A DNA stretch of 32,344 nucleotides from Lachnospiraceae bacterium (GCA_017399445.1 JAFQCM010000038.1:1-32344); one strand, 5' to 3'. Positions 1 through 8,483 are shown, counted from the stretch's first letter. The notes: a model not told the origin generated them from the letters alone. Translations and numbers: made by a program.

Positions 1-350
1 ACGGTTACCACACCATTTCGAATTACTTTGGCAGTATCTTTTTTCTGGGATTCTTTCAGTTTCTTGTAAGCGTTGTCGTTGGCAACACCTGTTTTGGCAG
101 AAACAAAGTTAACTAATAACACTGCACTCAGCGTTCCCACTGGTTCATACCATTCGCTCTGTCCGCAGAAGAACATAATCAGCATGATTACCGCAATTAC
201 ACACAAAACTCGAATCATTGGATCTTCAAATCCGGCAAGAAACTGCTGCCAGAAGGTTTCCGGTTCCGCTTCTTTAATCTGGTTGGAACCATACTTCTTC
301 CGGCTTTCTTCTACTTCTTTGTCGGTCAAGCCGTTAAACTTTTTACTCAT
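1..350 (-). CDS. Calcium-type cation P-type ATPase, N-terminal part (runs off left edge)
   Basis: The minus strand reads from an ATG at 350 to the window edge without a stop, giving about 116 residues. The start is preceded by a good ribosome-binding site (GGAGA near 359-364). The protein begins MSKKFNGLTDKEVEESRKKY and continues with KYGSNQI and a PETFWQQFL stretch. This is the cytoplasmic N-terminal cation-ATPase domain (LT..EV..SR...G.N) typical of SERCA/PMCA-like bacterial Ca2+ pumps. It is followed by a hydrophobic M1 helix (IRVLCVIAVIMLIMFF), then WYEPVGTLSAVLLVNFVSA as M2. The family exports Ca2+ or other cations at the cell membrane using ATP. The DKTGT phosphorylation motif lies outside the window, so ion specificity cannot be judged. 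Confidence 0.85.
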   Translation of the reverse strand, partial: MSKKFNGLTDKEVEESRKKYGSNQIKEAEPETFWQQFLAGFEDPMIRVLCVIAVIMLIMFFCGQSEWYEPVGTLSAVLLVNFVSAKTGVANDNAYKKLKESQKKDTAKVIRNGVVT

Positions 351-409
351 TGTTTTACTCTCCTTTAATCAACGTTTCTCTCTTATGTAGAAATTTATTT
401 TACTTGTTG

Positions 410-415
410 ATTATA
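410..415 (-). promoter_or_regulatory. Possible -10 box for the P-type ATPase gene
   Basis: A perfect TATAAT lies on the minus strand 60 bases upstream of the ATPase start. I see no convincing -35 hexamer at 16-18 bases, so this may be a regulated or weak promoter. Confidence 0.3.
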
Positions 416-470
416 CGAAAATTATTTTTTTAATGCACCGGACACAAATTTTCAACTATCCCAAAGTGGG

Positions 471-488
471 ACACTTTTTAAAAAGTGT
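471..488. repeat. Perfect 18-bp palindrome upstream of the P-type ATPase gene
   Basis: ACACTTTTTAAAAAGTGT is a perfect dyad between the TetR gene and the ATPase gene. An alternative overlapping dyad, AAAGTG-gga-CACTTT, starts at 464. On the plus strand a T-run follows at 492-498, so it could act as a terminator for rightward transcripts, but no rightward gene ends here. On the minus strand it lies about 60 bases upstream of the candidate -10 of the ATPase gene, where an operator could sit. Confidence 0.45.
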
Positions 489-528
489 TACCTTTTTTTC
501 TATTAATTATACTTTTTTTATTCAATTT

Positions 529-1068
529 TTAGATATTCCAAGATACTTCCTGACCGATATTGGCTATAGACGATTGTAATAACTCCAAAAATTCTCTTGG
601 CAGAAGTCCGTCTTTTGGCAAGAGCCATCTTTCTATAGCCGCCACACAGGCATCTGTTAAAAAGAAAACATAAAATTCAATTCTATCTTCTTCCTCTGAA
701 GACGGCTCAAAATAAGTTGATATAGACTGATATAAATACTCATTAAAGTATTCTGAAAAAGAGTTCTGGCCTTTTATTTGTATTGCTTTTAAATAAAAAT
801 CTTTGTTGGCATAAAAATAGTCACAAAGATTCCCCATAAGTTTCCAGAAATTTGGGTATGTATCTCTACTTTCCACTGACTTAAATTCTGTGTCAAAAAT
901 CCAATTTACTAAATCATATTTATCTCTAAAGTGATAGTAAAAGCTTTTTCGACTCATATTACAGCTTTCACAAATATCACTAACGCTTATTTTTTCAAAT
1001 GCTTTTTCCTCCATAAGCTCTTTCACTGTCATTGCCAGTGCCTGCTTTGTTATATTGGAATCTGCCAT
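529..1068 (-). CDS. TetR/AcrR-family transcriptional regulator
   Basis: 179 residues from the ATG at 1068, chosen because GGAGG lies 8 bases upstream. An upstream in-frame ATG at 1128 has no such site and overlaps the candidate promoter. Residues about 5-50 form the TetR helix-turn-helix domain: a helix with ALAMTVKELMEEKAFEKISV, then SDICESCNMSRKSFYYHFRDKYDLVNW. The FYYHFRDKYDLVNWIF signature and the short C-terminal helical domain resemble the TetR group that includes the dihydroxyacetone-kinase activator DhaS, but the ligand cannot be inferred. It lies between the citrate synthase operon and the P-type ATPase, all on the minus strand, and could control itself through the dyad at 1115-1129 and possibly the ATPase. 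A cytoplasmic DNA-binding dimer is expected. Confidence 0.88.
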   Translation of the reverse strand: MADSNITKQALAMTVKELMEEKAFEKISVSDICESCNMSRKSFYYHFRDKYDLVNWIFDTEFKSVESRDTYPNFWKLMGNLCDYFYANKDFYLKAIQIKGQNSFSEYFNEYLYQSISTYFEPSSEEEDRIEFYVFFLTDACVAAIERWLLPKDGLLPREFLELLQSSIANIGQEVSWNI

Positions 1069-1114
1069 TTTTATTACCTCCAACAAAATCTGATAATATA
1101 TACTTTTCTTTCCA

Positions 1115-1147
1115 TATGATATTATCATAATTTTGAAAGTTTACCAA
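1115..1147 (-). promoter_or_regulatory. Promoter of the TetR gene with an overlapping dyad operator
   Basis: On the minus strand TTGGTA (1142-1147) and TAATAT (1119-1124) are separated by 17 bases. A perfect 15-bp dyad, TATGATATTATCATA (1115-1129), covers the -10 box. This is the expected geometry for autorepression by the TetR protein encoded directly downstream; binding is inferred. Confidence 0.45.
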
Positions 1148-1202
1148 TACTGACCGTTGGAAATTTGTATGTTAAATAAGAAAAATAGTCCTTTATGTTA
1201 TA

Positions 1203-2540
1203 TTAATTTTCTTTTTCTTCCATAATACTCATGTATGCCGGACGGATAATTTTGTCAGCTGATATCATTTCTTCAATACGATGAGCACTCCATCCTACAA
1301 TTCGGGCAATGGCAAAGATAGCAGTATACAATTCCATTGGTATTCCTAACATCTCATATACAAATCCACTATAAAAGTCCACATTAGGACTTACTCCTTT
1401 TTGAATGCGGCTCTTTTGACCAATTAAATCAGGAGCCAATTCTTCTATTGTATTATAAAGAAGCATATCCTTTTCGCGATGTTTCTCCACCGCCAGCTTT
1501 TCTACATAACTTTTGAAAATTCGTTCTCTCGGATCTGACAGGGAATATACTGCATGCCCAATTCCATAGATTAGTCCTTTGCCATCAAAAGCTTCTTTTT
1601 CCAGTATTTTATTTAAGTAAGCGGCTATTTCTTCTTTATCATTTACATCCCGAATATTTGCTTTAATATCCTGTATCATCTTCATCACTTTTATGTTGGC
1701 ACCTCCATGTTTTGGCCCTTTTAAAGAACACATAGATGCCGCCATAGTAGAGTATGTATCAGAACCTGAAGAAGTCACTACTCTGGTAGTAAAAGTGGAA
1801 TTATTTCCTCCTCCATGCTCCATATGCAAAATTAGTGCAGTATCCAGCACTTTTGCTTCTACTGAAGTAAATTTCTTGTCAGGGCGAAGCATCATAAGTA
1901 AATTTTCTGCTGTAGAGAGGTTGGCATCCGGCTGATGAATAATCATACTTCCATTCTTTTCATAATGTTTGTAAGCATTATAACCATATACTGCCAACAA
2001 TGGAATTTCACTGATTAACTGAATACACTGTCTTAAAGAATTGCTGACACTGGTATCTTTTGCTTTTTTATCGTAAGATGCCAAGGTCAGAATGCTTTTC
2101 GTCATGGAGTTCATAATATCTTCTGATGGTGCTTTCATAATAACATCTCTGGTAAAATTAGTAGGCAGTCTTCTGCATTTTCCAATGAGCTTTGCAAACT
2201 CTTCCTGTTCCTCTGAAGATGGCATTTCTCCCATTAATAGCAAATAAGCTATTTTTTCAAATCCTAATTCTTCACTGCCAAGGCTGTTTATTAAATTTTC
2301 TATCTGATATCCCCGATACCAAAGCTTCCCATCACAAGAAACTTTTTTTCCATCTACTATATGGGATGAAATAATTTTCGAAATATTCGTCAGCCCAGTC
2401 AGGACACCATTTCCCTTTACATCCCTCAATCCCTGATTTACTCCATATTCTTCAAATAGATTAGGAGAAATATCGTCGTTTCTCCTACAAACTGCTTCTT
2501 TTTCTTTCACATAATTACTGATCCAATTTATTTTATTCAT
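1203..2540 (-). CDS. Citrate synthase
   Basis: 445 residues. It condenses acetyl-CoA and oxaloacetate to citrate in the cytoplasm. In anaerobes with a partial TCA cycle this usually feeds 2-oxoglutarate and glutamate synthesis. The family active-site segments are all visible: LHMEHGGGNNSTFTTR near residues 238-253, GPKHGGAN near 275-282 (catalytic His), GIGHAVY near 326-332, and the catalytic Asp in SPNVDFYSG near 384-392. Length fits the citrate synthase family. The ATG at 2540 has GGAGG 7 bases upstream and overlaps the MarR stop by 4 bases (ATGA), so the two genes share a transcript and are probably translationally coupled. No aconitase or isocitrate dehydrogenase gene follows. A 2-methylcitrate synthase activity cannot be excluded from sequence. 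Confidence 0.93.
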   Translation of the reverse strand: MNKINWISNYVKEKEAVCRRNDDISPNLFEEYGVNQGLRDVKGNGVLTGLTNISKIISSHIVDGKKVSCDGKLWYRGYQIENLINSLGSEELGFEKIAYLLLMGEMPSSEEQEEFAKLIGKCRRLPTNFTRDVIMKAPSEDIMNSMTKSILTLASYDKKAKDTSVSNSLRQCIQLISEIPLLAVYGYNAYKHYEKNGSMIIHQPDANLSTAENLLMMLRPDKKFTSVEAKVLDTALILHMEHGGGNNSTFTTRVVTSSGSDTYSTMAASMCSLKGPKHGGANIKVMKMIQDIKANIRDVNDKEEIAAYLNKILEKEAFDGKGLIYGIGHAVYSLSDPRERIFKSYVEKLAVEKHREKDMLLYNTIEELAPDLIGQKSRIQKGVSPNVDFYSGFVYEMLGIPMELYTAIFAIARIVGWSAHRIEEMISADKIIRPAYMSIMEEKEN

Positions 2541-2998
2541 CCAATACCTCCGTTTTTCTCTTGCTGGCTTATAATTCGTTCCATATTTTTTCCAATTTTT
2601 CCGGCAATTCTTTTTAGTTCTTCCATTTCTTCTGCCGTAACTCCCGAAAACAGTTCCTGATTAAGCTCTTTCCATGTTAAAGTTATTCTTTCCACAATTT
2701 CTTTTGCCTCGTGTGTAACCTGATAGTGTATATATCTTCTGTCTCTGGTATCCGGCATAGCTGTTATATAGTTTTGTTTACACAGATTGTCTACTGCCTG
2801 GGAAATATGGCCTTTGTTTGCATTTAGATGCTTACAAATGCCTGCTGAAGTATCATTGCTGCCCGCTTTTGATAAGAAATACAATATCTCTACTTCAATT
2901 CTTTTTAAATTGTATTGTTTTCTAATTTCGGACAATCCACATTCCCTCAATTTTTTAAACTCGTTGCCTCGTAATAAAACCTCAATTCGTTCTTCCAC
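2537..2998 (-). CDS. MarR-family transcriptional regulator
   Basis: 153 residues starting with GTG at 2998, with GGAG about 9 bases upstream. The winged helix covers about residues 30-100: VEILYFLSKAG, then CKHLNANKGHISQAVDNLCKQN as the recognition helix, and the wing PDTRDRRYIHYQVT, whose D-x-R-x-x-R pattern is typical of MarR. The C-terminal helix (EEMEELKRIAGKIGKNM) would form the dimer interface. It is the first gene of an operon with citrate synthase and overlaps it by 4 bases, so regulator and enzyme are made together. It may repress its own promoter (3050-3078), thereby controlling citrate synthase. The effector is unknown. Confidence 0.9.
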   Translation of the reverse strand: MEERIEVLLRGNEFKKLRECGLSEIRKQYNLKRIEVEILYFLSKAGSNDTSAGICKHLNANKGHISQAVDNLCKQNYITAMPDTRDRRYIHYQVTHEAKEIVERITLTWKELNQELFSGVTAEEMEELKRIAGKIGKNMERIISQQEKNGGIG

Positions 2999-3049
2999 GT
3001 TTTTAGACTCCTGCCTTATGTTTATTTTTAAACTGTTTTATTTTAAACC

Positions 3050-3078
3050 ATTTTACCATTTGTCTGACTTTTTGTCAA
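3050..3078 (-). promoter_or_regulatory. Sigma-A promoter of the MarR-citrate synthase operon
   Basis: Minus strand TTGACA (3073-3078), 17-base spacer, TAAAAT (3050-3055). An imperfect direct repeat, AAACTGTTTTA (3030-3040) and AAACCATTTTA (3045-3055) on the plus strand, covers the -10 region and start site and is a candidate MarR operator. Confidence 0.7.
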
Positions 3079-3151
3079 ATTTAGCTTTTTTTGATGCTCA
3101 ATTGGTTTGTCGTAAGCTATGAATTTTTTGCCACTAAATAGATTTCTGTTT

Positions 3152-3194
3152 AAAAAGCAAAACCCCAAAAGTCAACTTCTTTCGGAGTTCTGCT
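3152..3194 (-). terminator. Rho-independent terminator after the secreted repeat protein gene
   Basis: On the minus strand an 11-bp stem (AGCAGAACTCC with GGGGTTTTGCT, two G-U pairs) encloses a 17-base loop and is followed by TTTTT, starting 16 bases after the stop codon at 3210. It separates this gene from the MarR-citrate synthase promoter. Confidence 0.75.
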
Positions 3195-3209
3195 ATACAA
3201 TATCTTATA

Positions 3210-6200
3210 TTATTTCTTATATTTTGCTTTTTTACTCAGTCCCTTTGACTTAAATATCTTTTGATAAAGTTTGAGTTTTTTGGATGGAACTTTTACAGTT
3301 ACTTTTTTATTCACTTTCGAAAATGCCTTTTTTCCTATATTTTTTTCTGTAAGCTTTGTCGTCTTTATGTTCATTGTTTTTAAAGATTGACATCCATAAA
3401 AGGCTTTTTCACCTATTTTTTTTATATTTTTTCCGATTGTAACAGTTTTTAACTTTTTGCAGTTATAAAAAGCTTTTGATGCAATGGAAGTTACCTTATA
3501 CTCAATACCATCAATTGATACTTTTTCCGGAATGGTGACGGTTTTTGTGTTGCTCTTAATAGGTCTTATACATTCTACAGTTCCATCTTTTTTCCCTGAT
3601 TTCGTTACTTTGTATTTTGCTTTTGACTTATTGTCTGTTAGAATTGTTCCTTTTTTAGGTGCTTTCCGTAGTGGGAGAACTTCTGTTTTTTTAGAACCAC
3701 AAATAGTACATGTGTATGTTTTTCGACCACTTAAAAACATGGTCGATTTCTTTGTTACCTTTCCTGAATCCCATACATGATTGTGCTCTGGTTTTTGGGA
3801 TGCTACAGGTGTTATTGCTACATTGGGAACTGTCGTTGCTGTTACTGCCGGACTTGTGGTTGCTGTTGGACTTTCCGTTGCTGTTGGATTTTCCGTTCCT
3901 GTTGGACTTGTCGTTGCTGTTGGACTTTCCGTTGCTACCAGACTTACTGTTGGTTGAAATGTCACGGTTGCACTTGGACTTATTGTCATGTATGGAGTTA
4001 CTGTCACATTTGGTACTACAGTTATGTCTGGCACTGTTGTTGCACTTGGGCTTACGATTATACTTGGCGGCACTGTTACACTTGGTGACGCTGTTGGGGG
4101 TATACTTGGTGTTACTGTTATATTTGGTTCTGGCGTTGTACTTGGTGTTACTGTTATACTTGGTTCTGGTATTGCACTTGGTTTCCACGTTACACTTGGT
4201 TCCGGCGTTGCACTTGGTGTTACTGTTATACTTGGTTTCGGCGTTGCACTTGGTTTCCACGTTGCACTTGGTTCTAGTGTTGCACTTGGTTTCCACGTTA
4301 CACTTGGTTTCGGTGTTACTGTTATACTTGGTTCTGGCATTGCACTTGGTGTTACTGTTATACTTGGTATCGGCGTTACACTTGGTGTTACTATTACACT
4401 TGGTGTTACTGTTATACTTGGTTCCGGCGTTGCACTTGGTGTTACTGTTATACTTGGTTCCGGCGTTGCACTTGGTGTTACTGTTATACTTGGTTCCGGC
4501 GTTGCACTTGGTGTTACTGTTATACTTGGTATCGGTGTTACACTTGGTTCTGATGTATCTTCTATAATAGAGAAGAACATTTCTCTTGTTCCATAATAAT
4601 TCCCTATACCCACAACAATAGCCTTTGCACTCTTCTCCCCTACCTGAACACTATTTTCATAGGTCACCAGATAATCCTGTCCCTTCACTAATTCAACCTG
4701 GTCTTTTGTTAACTTCACATCTGGTGTTAACATTTTCCCTGTATATGTCTGGGGTGGAATGGTTTCCATCTGAATATCTTCATATTCAATATCTATAGCC
4801 TCTGGATCGTGTTCTTCCGTAGAATCGTAGAAATAAACTGTCATTTCTGTTTTTATTTTTTCCTTTAGCGCTTTTACATCTGCCACTGTTAATGGCATAT
4901 CCTGGCAGTATTCAGAACAAAACAAAAATGTATATTCACCAGTTTTTATCTGACTAGTTTCTTCTGCATAAAAATAGTACTGATTTGGCATTTCTTCCGA
5001 TGTAACAAATTGAATTACATTTCCCCAATCTTCCTCTTCTGCGGATTCTTCGCTAGTCCAATAAGATGTTTTTACACCAATAATTATGTCGTCGTAATAT
5101 AATCCATACTCTTGTACTGCAGAAGCACTAAAAGCATTCCCCTCTTTGTCTTTCCAAAAAACAACACAGAAAGGTGCCTGCTCTGCCGGTGTTAAATCAG
5201 TTCCTTTTATTTTACTTATATCTACAACTGCAGGAGCAGAAATAATATCAATACTTTCCGCCAGCGGCCAAACATCATCTTCATAAATTTCATAAACAGT
5301 CCATCCATCGTTCTCGTAGAGGAATTCATAGGAAGTTACTTTGCTGTCTGGCAATATAAATCCAGTGGCCCCTGCTTTCAAAGAAGATGCTGTAATATAT
5401 TTTTTATCAGATATATATTCCCCTGGAAAATTACGATTCTCCGTTTGAAAAATTGTAGTATTTTCTACTACACCTTTTATATCCACACTTCCTTCTTTAT
5501 TTACTACAAGGATACCTGTTGTATCGCTTTCTCCCTCCAAATCATAGGTACCACCTACGAAATTTCCATTAATAATACAATCCGTTACTTGACTCAAATC
5601 AAGGCATGCGTTTTTTTGTAATGTTACATTTTTCAAATCTCCCTGCTGCAATTCTAAATAGGCCGCATCCTCCAGTAGAAGATTTTCTACTGTACTCAAT
5701 TCGGTTCGAGATAAGTTTGTTTGATTTACATGTATAGTAGTCTTTTCATTGCCATAGACCTTCAAGTCATATATATATCCCTGGTCAGAAATCAAAATTT
5801 CCGCATCGCTATTTTGTTCTGTGTAAATTCCTTCTCGCACTGTAATTTTGGGAGAAATTTTTACACTTGCAGTACCTTTATATGGGACCTTATTATCTTT
5901 CTCTGAATCATGACTCATGTATATCCCCTTAAACATGGTATTTGAGTTACCATTTATTACTGTTAAATCTGCATTTGATCCAATAGAAGTATTTTCAAAT
6001 CCACCTGCATATATGGTAGGTAACAGTTCCTCTTCTGAACCACCAAATCCACCCAGCGCTCCGTCACCACCTGCCAGATAGGTTTCTACATTATCTATAG
6101 TCAGACTATGTCCTGCCAGAAAAATTTCTCTGTGAGGTACGCTTCCTAAAGCATCACTAGAGGAAAATGTAATTTCTAAGTCTTTAAATGTGACATTATT

Positions 6201-6554
6201 CCCAGTTAACTGAATTGGGCAACGACAATTTAAACTAGAATCCACAGTTCCTTGAATGGTGGTTCCACCCGGAATTTCCACGGGATACATTTTTCCACTA
6301 CTATCTGCCTTATCTCCAATGGTAATAATCCCATTAATAATAATGTAACTCTCCTTTTGTGACAGCGCTGACAAAAACTCTTCCGAATTATTAACAGTTA
6401 CACTTTCTACTTCTTGTGAAAGTTCCTGAAGTTCTTCCGATACAGATTCTTGTAAAACTTCTTCCCCCATTGCCATTACAGGTGTGCAGATGAATTGGGT
6501 CAATATAAACATTACAAGCAACAGTCCAATTTCACGAAAATAACGCTTCTTCAT
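3210..6554 (-). CDS. Large secreted modular protein: beta-helix-like region, P/S/T repeats, BspA-type LRR tail
   Basis: 1114 residues from the second ATG (6554), which is 8 bases from AGGAGG; the ATG two codons earlier is too close. A signal peptide is clear (MKKRYFREIGLLLVMFILTQ, then a small-residue cleavage region near VMA). Residues about 50-380 are rich in N/T/G strand repeats (pectate-lyase-like adhesive style). Residues about 585-660 match the Firmicutes module with YTGKMLTPDVKL and DYLVTYENSVQVG. About 665-920 are 12-residue repeats of the type SATPEPSITVTP. Near 923-970 is an HNHVW...CTICG module with two Cys and His residues. About 1005-1105 are BspA-type (LRR_5) repeats such as VTSIASKAFYNCKKLKTV. 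There is no LPXTG motif, so attachment is uncertain. It is probably a surface or matrix protein; the substrate is unknown. Confidence 0.85.
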   Translation of the reverse strand: MKKRYFREIGLLLVMFILTQFICTPVMAMGEEVLQESVSEELQELSQEVESVTVNNSEEFLSALSQKESYIIINGIITIGDKADSSGKMYPVEIPGGTTIQGTVDSSLNCRCPIQLTGNNVTFKDLEITFSSSDALGSVPHREIFLAGHSLTIDNVETYLAGGDGALGGFGGSEEELLPTIYAGGFENTSIGSNADLTVINGNSNTMFKGIYMSHDSEKDNKVPYKGTASVKISPKITVREGIYTEQNSDAEILISDQGYIYDLKVYGNEKTTIHVNQTNLSRTELSTVENLLLEDAAYLELQQGDLKNVTLQKNACLDLSQVTDCIINGNFVGGTYDLEGESDTTGILVVNKEGSVDIKGVVENTTIFQTENRNFPGEYISDKKYITASSLKAGATGFILPDSKVTSYEFLYENDGWTVYEIYEDDVWPLAESIDIISAPAVVDISKIKGTDLTPAEQAPFCVVFWKDKEGNAFSASAVQEYGLYYDDIIIGVKTSYWTSEESAEEEDWGNVIQFVTSEEMPNQYYFYAEETSQIKTGEYTFLFCSEYCQDMPLTVADVKALKEKIKTEMTVYFYDSTEEHDPEAIDIEYEDIQMETIPPQTYTGKMLTPDVKLTKDQVELVKGQDYLVTYENSVQVGEKSAKAIVVGIGNYYGTREMFFSIIEDTSEPSVTPIPSITVTPSATPEPSITVTPSATPEPSITVTPSATPEPSITVTPSVIVTPSVTPIPSITVTPSAMPEPSITVTPKPSVTWKPSATLEPSATWKPSATPKPSITVTPSATPEPSVTWKPSAIPEPSITVTPSTTPEPNITVTPSIPPTASPSVTVPPSIIVSPSATTVPDITVVPNVTVTPYMTISPSATVTFQPTVSLVATESPTATTSPTGTENPTATESPTATTSPAVTATTVPNVAITPVASQKPEHNHVWDSGKVTKKSTMFLSGRKTYTCTICGSKKTEVLPLRKAPKKGTILTDNKSKAKYKVTKSGKKDGTVECIRPIKSNTKTVTIPEKVSIDGIEYKVTSIASKAFYNCKKLKTVTIGKNIKKIGEKAFYGCQSLKTMNIKTTKLTEKNIGKKAFSKVNKKVTVKVPSKKLKLYQKIFKSKGLSKKAKYKK
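4095..4545 (-). repeat. Tandem 36-bp repeats inside the secreted protein gene
   Basis: A 36-bp unit encoding 12 residues (SATPEPSITVTP) repeats with variants such as PKPSVTWKPSA. The copies at about 4390-4540 are almost identical, which points to recent slippage or gene conversion. The open frames on the opposite strand here are by-products of the repeat. Confidence 0.85.
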
Positions 6555-6620
6555 AGGCATTTCCTCCTTGACAATCGCATCTGTTTAATATGTTATCAAG
6601 CTTTCCCCTCTATATGTTCT

Positions 6621-6649
6621 ATATTACTAAACCCAAAGTGTAACGTCAA
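6621..6649 (-). promoter_or_regulatory. Promoter of the secreted repeat protein gene
   Basis: Minus strand TTGACG (6644-6649), 17-base spacer, TAATAT (6621-6626), about 67 bases upstream of the start at 6554. Confidence 0.6.
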
Positions 6650-6766
6650 TAATTTTACAAAAATTGCACAACTATTATTAGATATTTAACCTTTTAATTG
6701 TGCATTACGCTTGAAAACTAATGTTAAATACGTCAACTATTCGTCTTTTCCTTTTCCCACAACTCA

Positions 6767-6775
6767 TGATACAAT
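6767..6775 (+). promoter_or_regulatory. Extended -10 promoter of the two-component operon
   Basis: TGATACAAT is an extended -10 element 45 bases upstream of the response regulator start, with no good -35 hexamer. Upstream, TGCACAA (6665-6671) and TTGTGCA (6698-6704) form a 7-bp inverted repeat in the shared divergent region, a possible regulator site. Confidence 0.4.
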
Positions 6776-6819
6776 AACTGTATTATTTGTTTTCTTAAAT
6801 CGAAAAAGGAAGGATTTAC

Positions 6820-7536
6820 ATGAATAGAAGAAAGATTTTAATCGTAGAGGATAATCACGAAATCAGCCATATGTTATCTGCTTTTCTATCAGACAATGGG
6901 TTTGAAACAGAATGTGCTTATAATGGAAAAGACGCCGCTGTCTACTTGAAAAATAAGGAGTATACCCTTATCCTTATGGATTTAATGTTACCTTATTGTA
7001 GTGGTAATGATTTGATTAAAGAACTTAGAACTTACTCTGCTGTACCAGTTATCTGCCTGTCCGCAAAGTCAGGTATGGAGACCCGGTTGGAGGTACTGCG
7101 AATGGGTGCAGATGATTATATTTTGAAACCCTTTGATTTGAATGAGGTTTTGGTGCGAATTGAAGTTGTACTTCGACGCAGTAATGGGTATACAGAACAC
7201 TTGGAAAGAAAAGATAGGAAAAAAAATTTCATCTTCAAAAATCTTGTGCTAGATGTAGATGGAAAATGTGCTACCATAAATGGGATACCCCTTTCTTTGA
7301 CTGCAAAGGAACTGGCAATTTTGCAATTATTTTTAGAATATCCCAATAAGACTTTTTCTAAAGCAAATATTTATGAAGCTATTTGGCAAGATACCTATTA
7401 TTATGAGGACAACACATTGAATGTCCATATGAGTAATTTGCGAAATAAGTTAAAAAAGGCAGATGATGGAGCAGAATATATTGATACTGTCTGGGGAATT
7501 GGATATCGTCTGGCTGCAAAAGACACCGAAAAATAG
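6820..7536 (+). CDS. OmpR/PhoB-family response regulator
   Basis: 238 residues, preceded by AAGGAAGGA. The receiver domain (about 1-120) has the acidic pocket E10/D11, the phospho-acceptor D54 in LILMDLMLP, S81 in the switch position and K103 in ILKPFDLNEV. The winged-helix output domain (about 135-235) shows LSLTAKELAILQLFLEYPNKTFSK, then NTLNVHMSNLRNKL and DTVWGIGYRLA. It binds DNA as a phosphorylated dimer. Twenty bases later comes a histidine kinase gene, its likely partner, followed by an ABC transporter and an S41 protease. This order suggests the pair controls the transporter genes in response to a cell-envelope signal. Confidence 0.93.
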   Translation: MNRRKILIVEDNHEISHMLSAFLSDNGFETECAYNGKDAAVYLKNKEYTLILMDLMLPYCSGNDLIKELRTYSAVPVICLSAKSGMETRLEVLRMGADDYILKPFDLNEVLVRIEVVLRRSNGYTEHLERKDRKKNFIFKNLVLDVDGKCATINGIPLSLTAKELAILQLFLEYPNKTFSKANIYEAIWQDTYYYEDNTLNVHMSNLRNKLKKADDGAEYIDTVWGIGYRLAAKDTEK

Positions 7537-7556
7537 TAGTTGTAATGGAGAAAGTT

Positions 7557-8483
7557 ATGAAAATAATAATTGTAATTTTAAGCCTTGTTTGTTTTATTTT
7601 GATTTGCTATCTTACTTTCATAAAAAAACAGATTCGGAATATTACCAGGGAATTAAAATCAAATCGTCAGGACTCATATAACAAACAAATTCGTATACAG
7701 TTATTTGACCGGGACTTAACAGACTTAACCAAGGAATGTAATTACAATCTGGACTACCAGACAGACTGTAAAAGAAAATCTCAGCACCAGGAACAACTCA
7801 CAAAGCAGTCCATTTCTGATATTGCCCATGATTTGCGTACTCCTTTAACAGTAATAAAGGGAAACCTACAACTTATACAACATCAAAATACTTTGGGAGA
7901 AAAAGAACTGGGATACCTTCAGATTTGTGCAGCGAAAGCAGAAGAATTAAAATCTATGGTGGATGAATTTTTTGAACTATCACTGTTGGAAAGTGATACT
8001 TCTACTCCGGAACTTACATCTGTGAATATTACCAGTCTTTTATTAAATACCATTTTAGAATATGAAAGTTTAATACGGGAGCATAATTTGACACCTTCTC
8101 TTACTCTGCCAGAAAAGACATTGATGGTTCAGGGAAATGTGCAAATGTTGGAACGCATTTTGGGTAACCTGCTAGGTAATATTTTTAAATATGCCAGCGA
8201 AGAGTTTTCTGTTACATTAAAGGAAGATTCAAAATACTGTATTATTGAATTTGCTAATCCTATTACGGATATTCCTACTATTGATGTAACTCATTTGTTT
8301 GAGCGTACCTATATGGCAGACAGTGCAAGGAACAAACCTGGTACCGGTCTTGGTCTTTATATTGTAAAACTTCTGGCTGAAAAACAAGATGCTGAGGTTT
8401 CTGCCCAAATTAGAAAAAGTCAGCTGATTATTACCATAAAATTAAATAAAACAATGGAAAATAAAGAATTTTTTAGGAATTAA
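7557..8483 (+). CDS. Short sensor histidine kinase with one N-terminal membrane helix
   Basis: 308 residues from the ATG at 7557, which is 6 bases after GGAG; an ATG four codons upstream overlaps that site and is not favoured. Residues 3-22 form a single membrane helix (IIIVILSLVCFILICYLTFI). A short coiled region without an external sensor domain follows. The dimerisation and phospho-acceptor box is SISDIAHDLRTPLTVIKG, with H91. The ATPase domain has the N box LERILGNLLGNIFKY and the G box GTGLGLYIVKLL. Kinases with so little extracellular sequence are common beside peptide-antibiotic ABC transporters, where the membrane or the transporter does the sensing. It should phosphorylate D54 of the adjacent regulator. 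A terminator-like hairpin overlaps its stop codon (8460-8500). Confidence 0.9.
   Translation: MKIIIVILSLVCFILICYLTFIKKQIRNITRELKSNRQDSYNKQIRIQLFDRDLTDLTKECNYNLDYQTDCKRKSQHQEQLTKQSISDIAHDLRTPLTVIKGNLQLIQHQNTLGEKELGYLQICAAKAEELKSMVDEFFELSLLESDTSTPELTSVNITSLLLNTILEYESLIREHNLTPSLTLPEKTLMVQGNVQMLERILGNLLGNIFKYASEEFSVTLKEDSKYCIIEFANPITDIPTIDVTHLFERTYMADSARNKPGTGLGLYIVKLLAEKQDAEVSAQIRKSQLIITIKLNKTMENKEFFRN

Noticed and set aside
471..498. Palindrome at 471-488 as terminator of the TetR gene
   Set aside because: The T-run is on the plus-strand side; leftward transcripts of the TetR gene would meet no T-run after the stem.
3790..4560. Regular repeats resembling a CRISPR array
   Set aside because: The units are contiguous and coding, with no unique spacers; they are protein repeats.
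3691..4596. Several long open frames on both strands across the repeat region, with patterns such as TKCNTRTKYN or LVLLLYLV
   Set aside because: They are by-products of the 36-bp repeat of the secreted protein gene, have no plausible starts and are pure low-complexity sequence.
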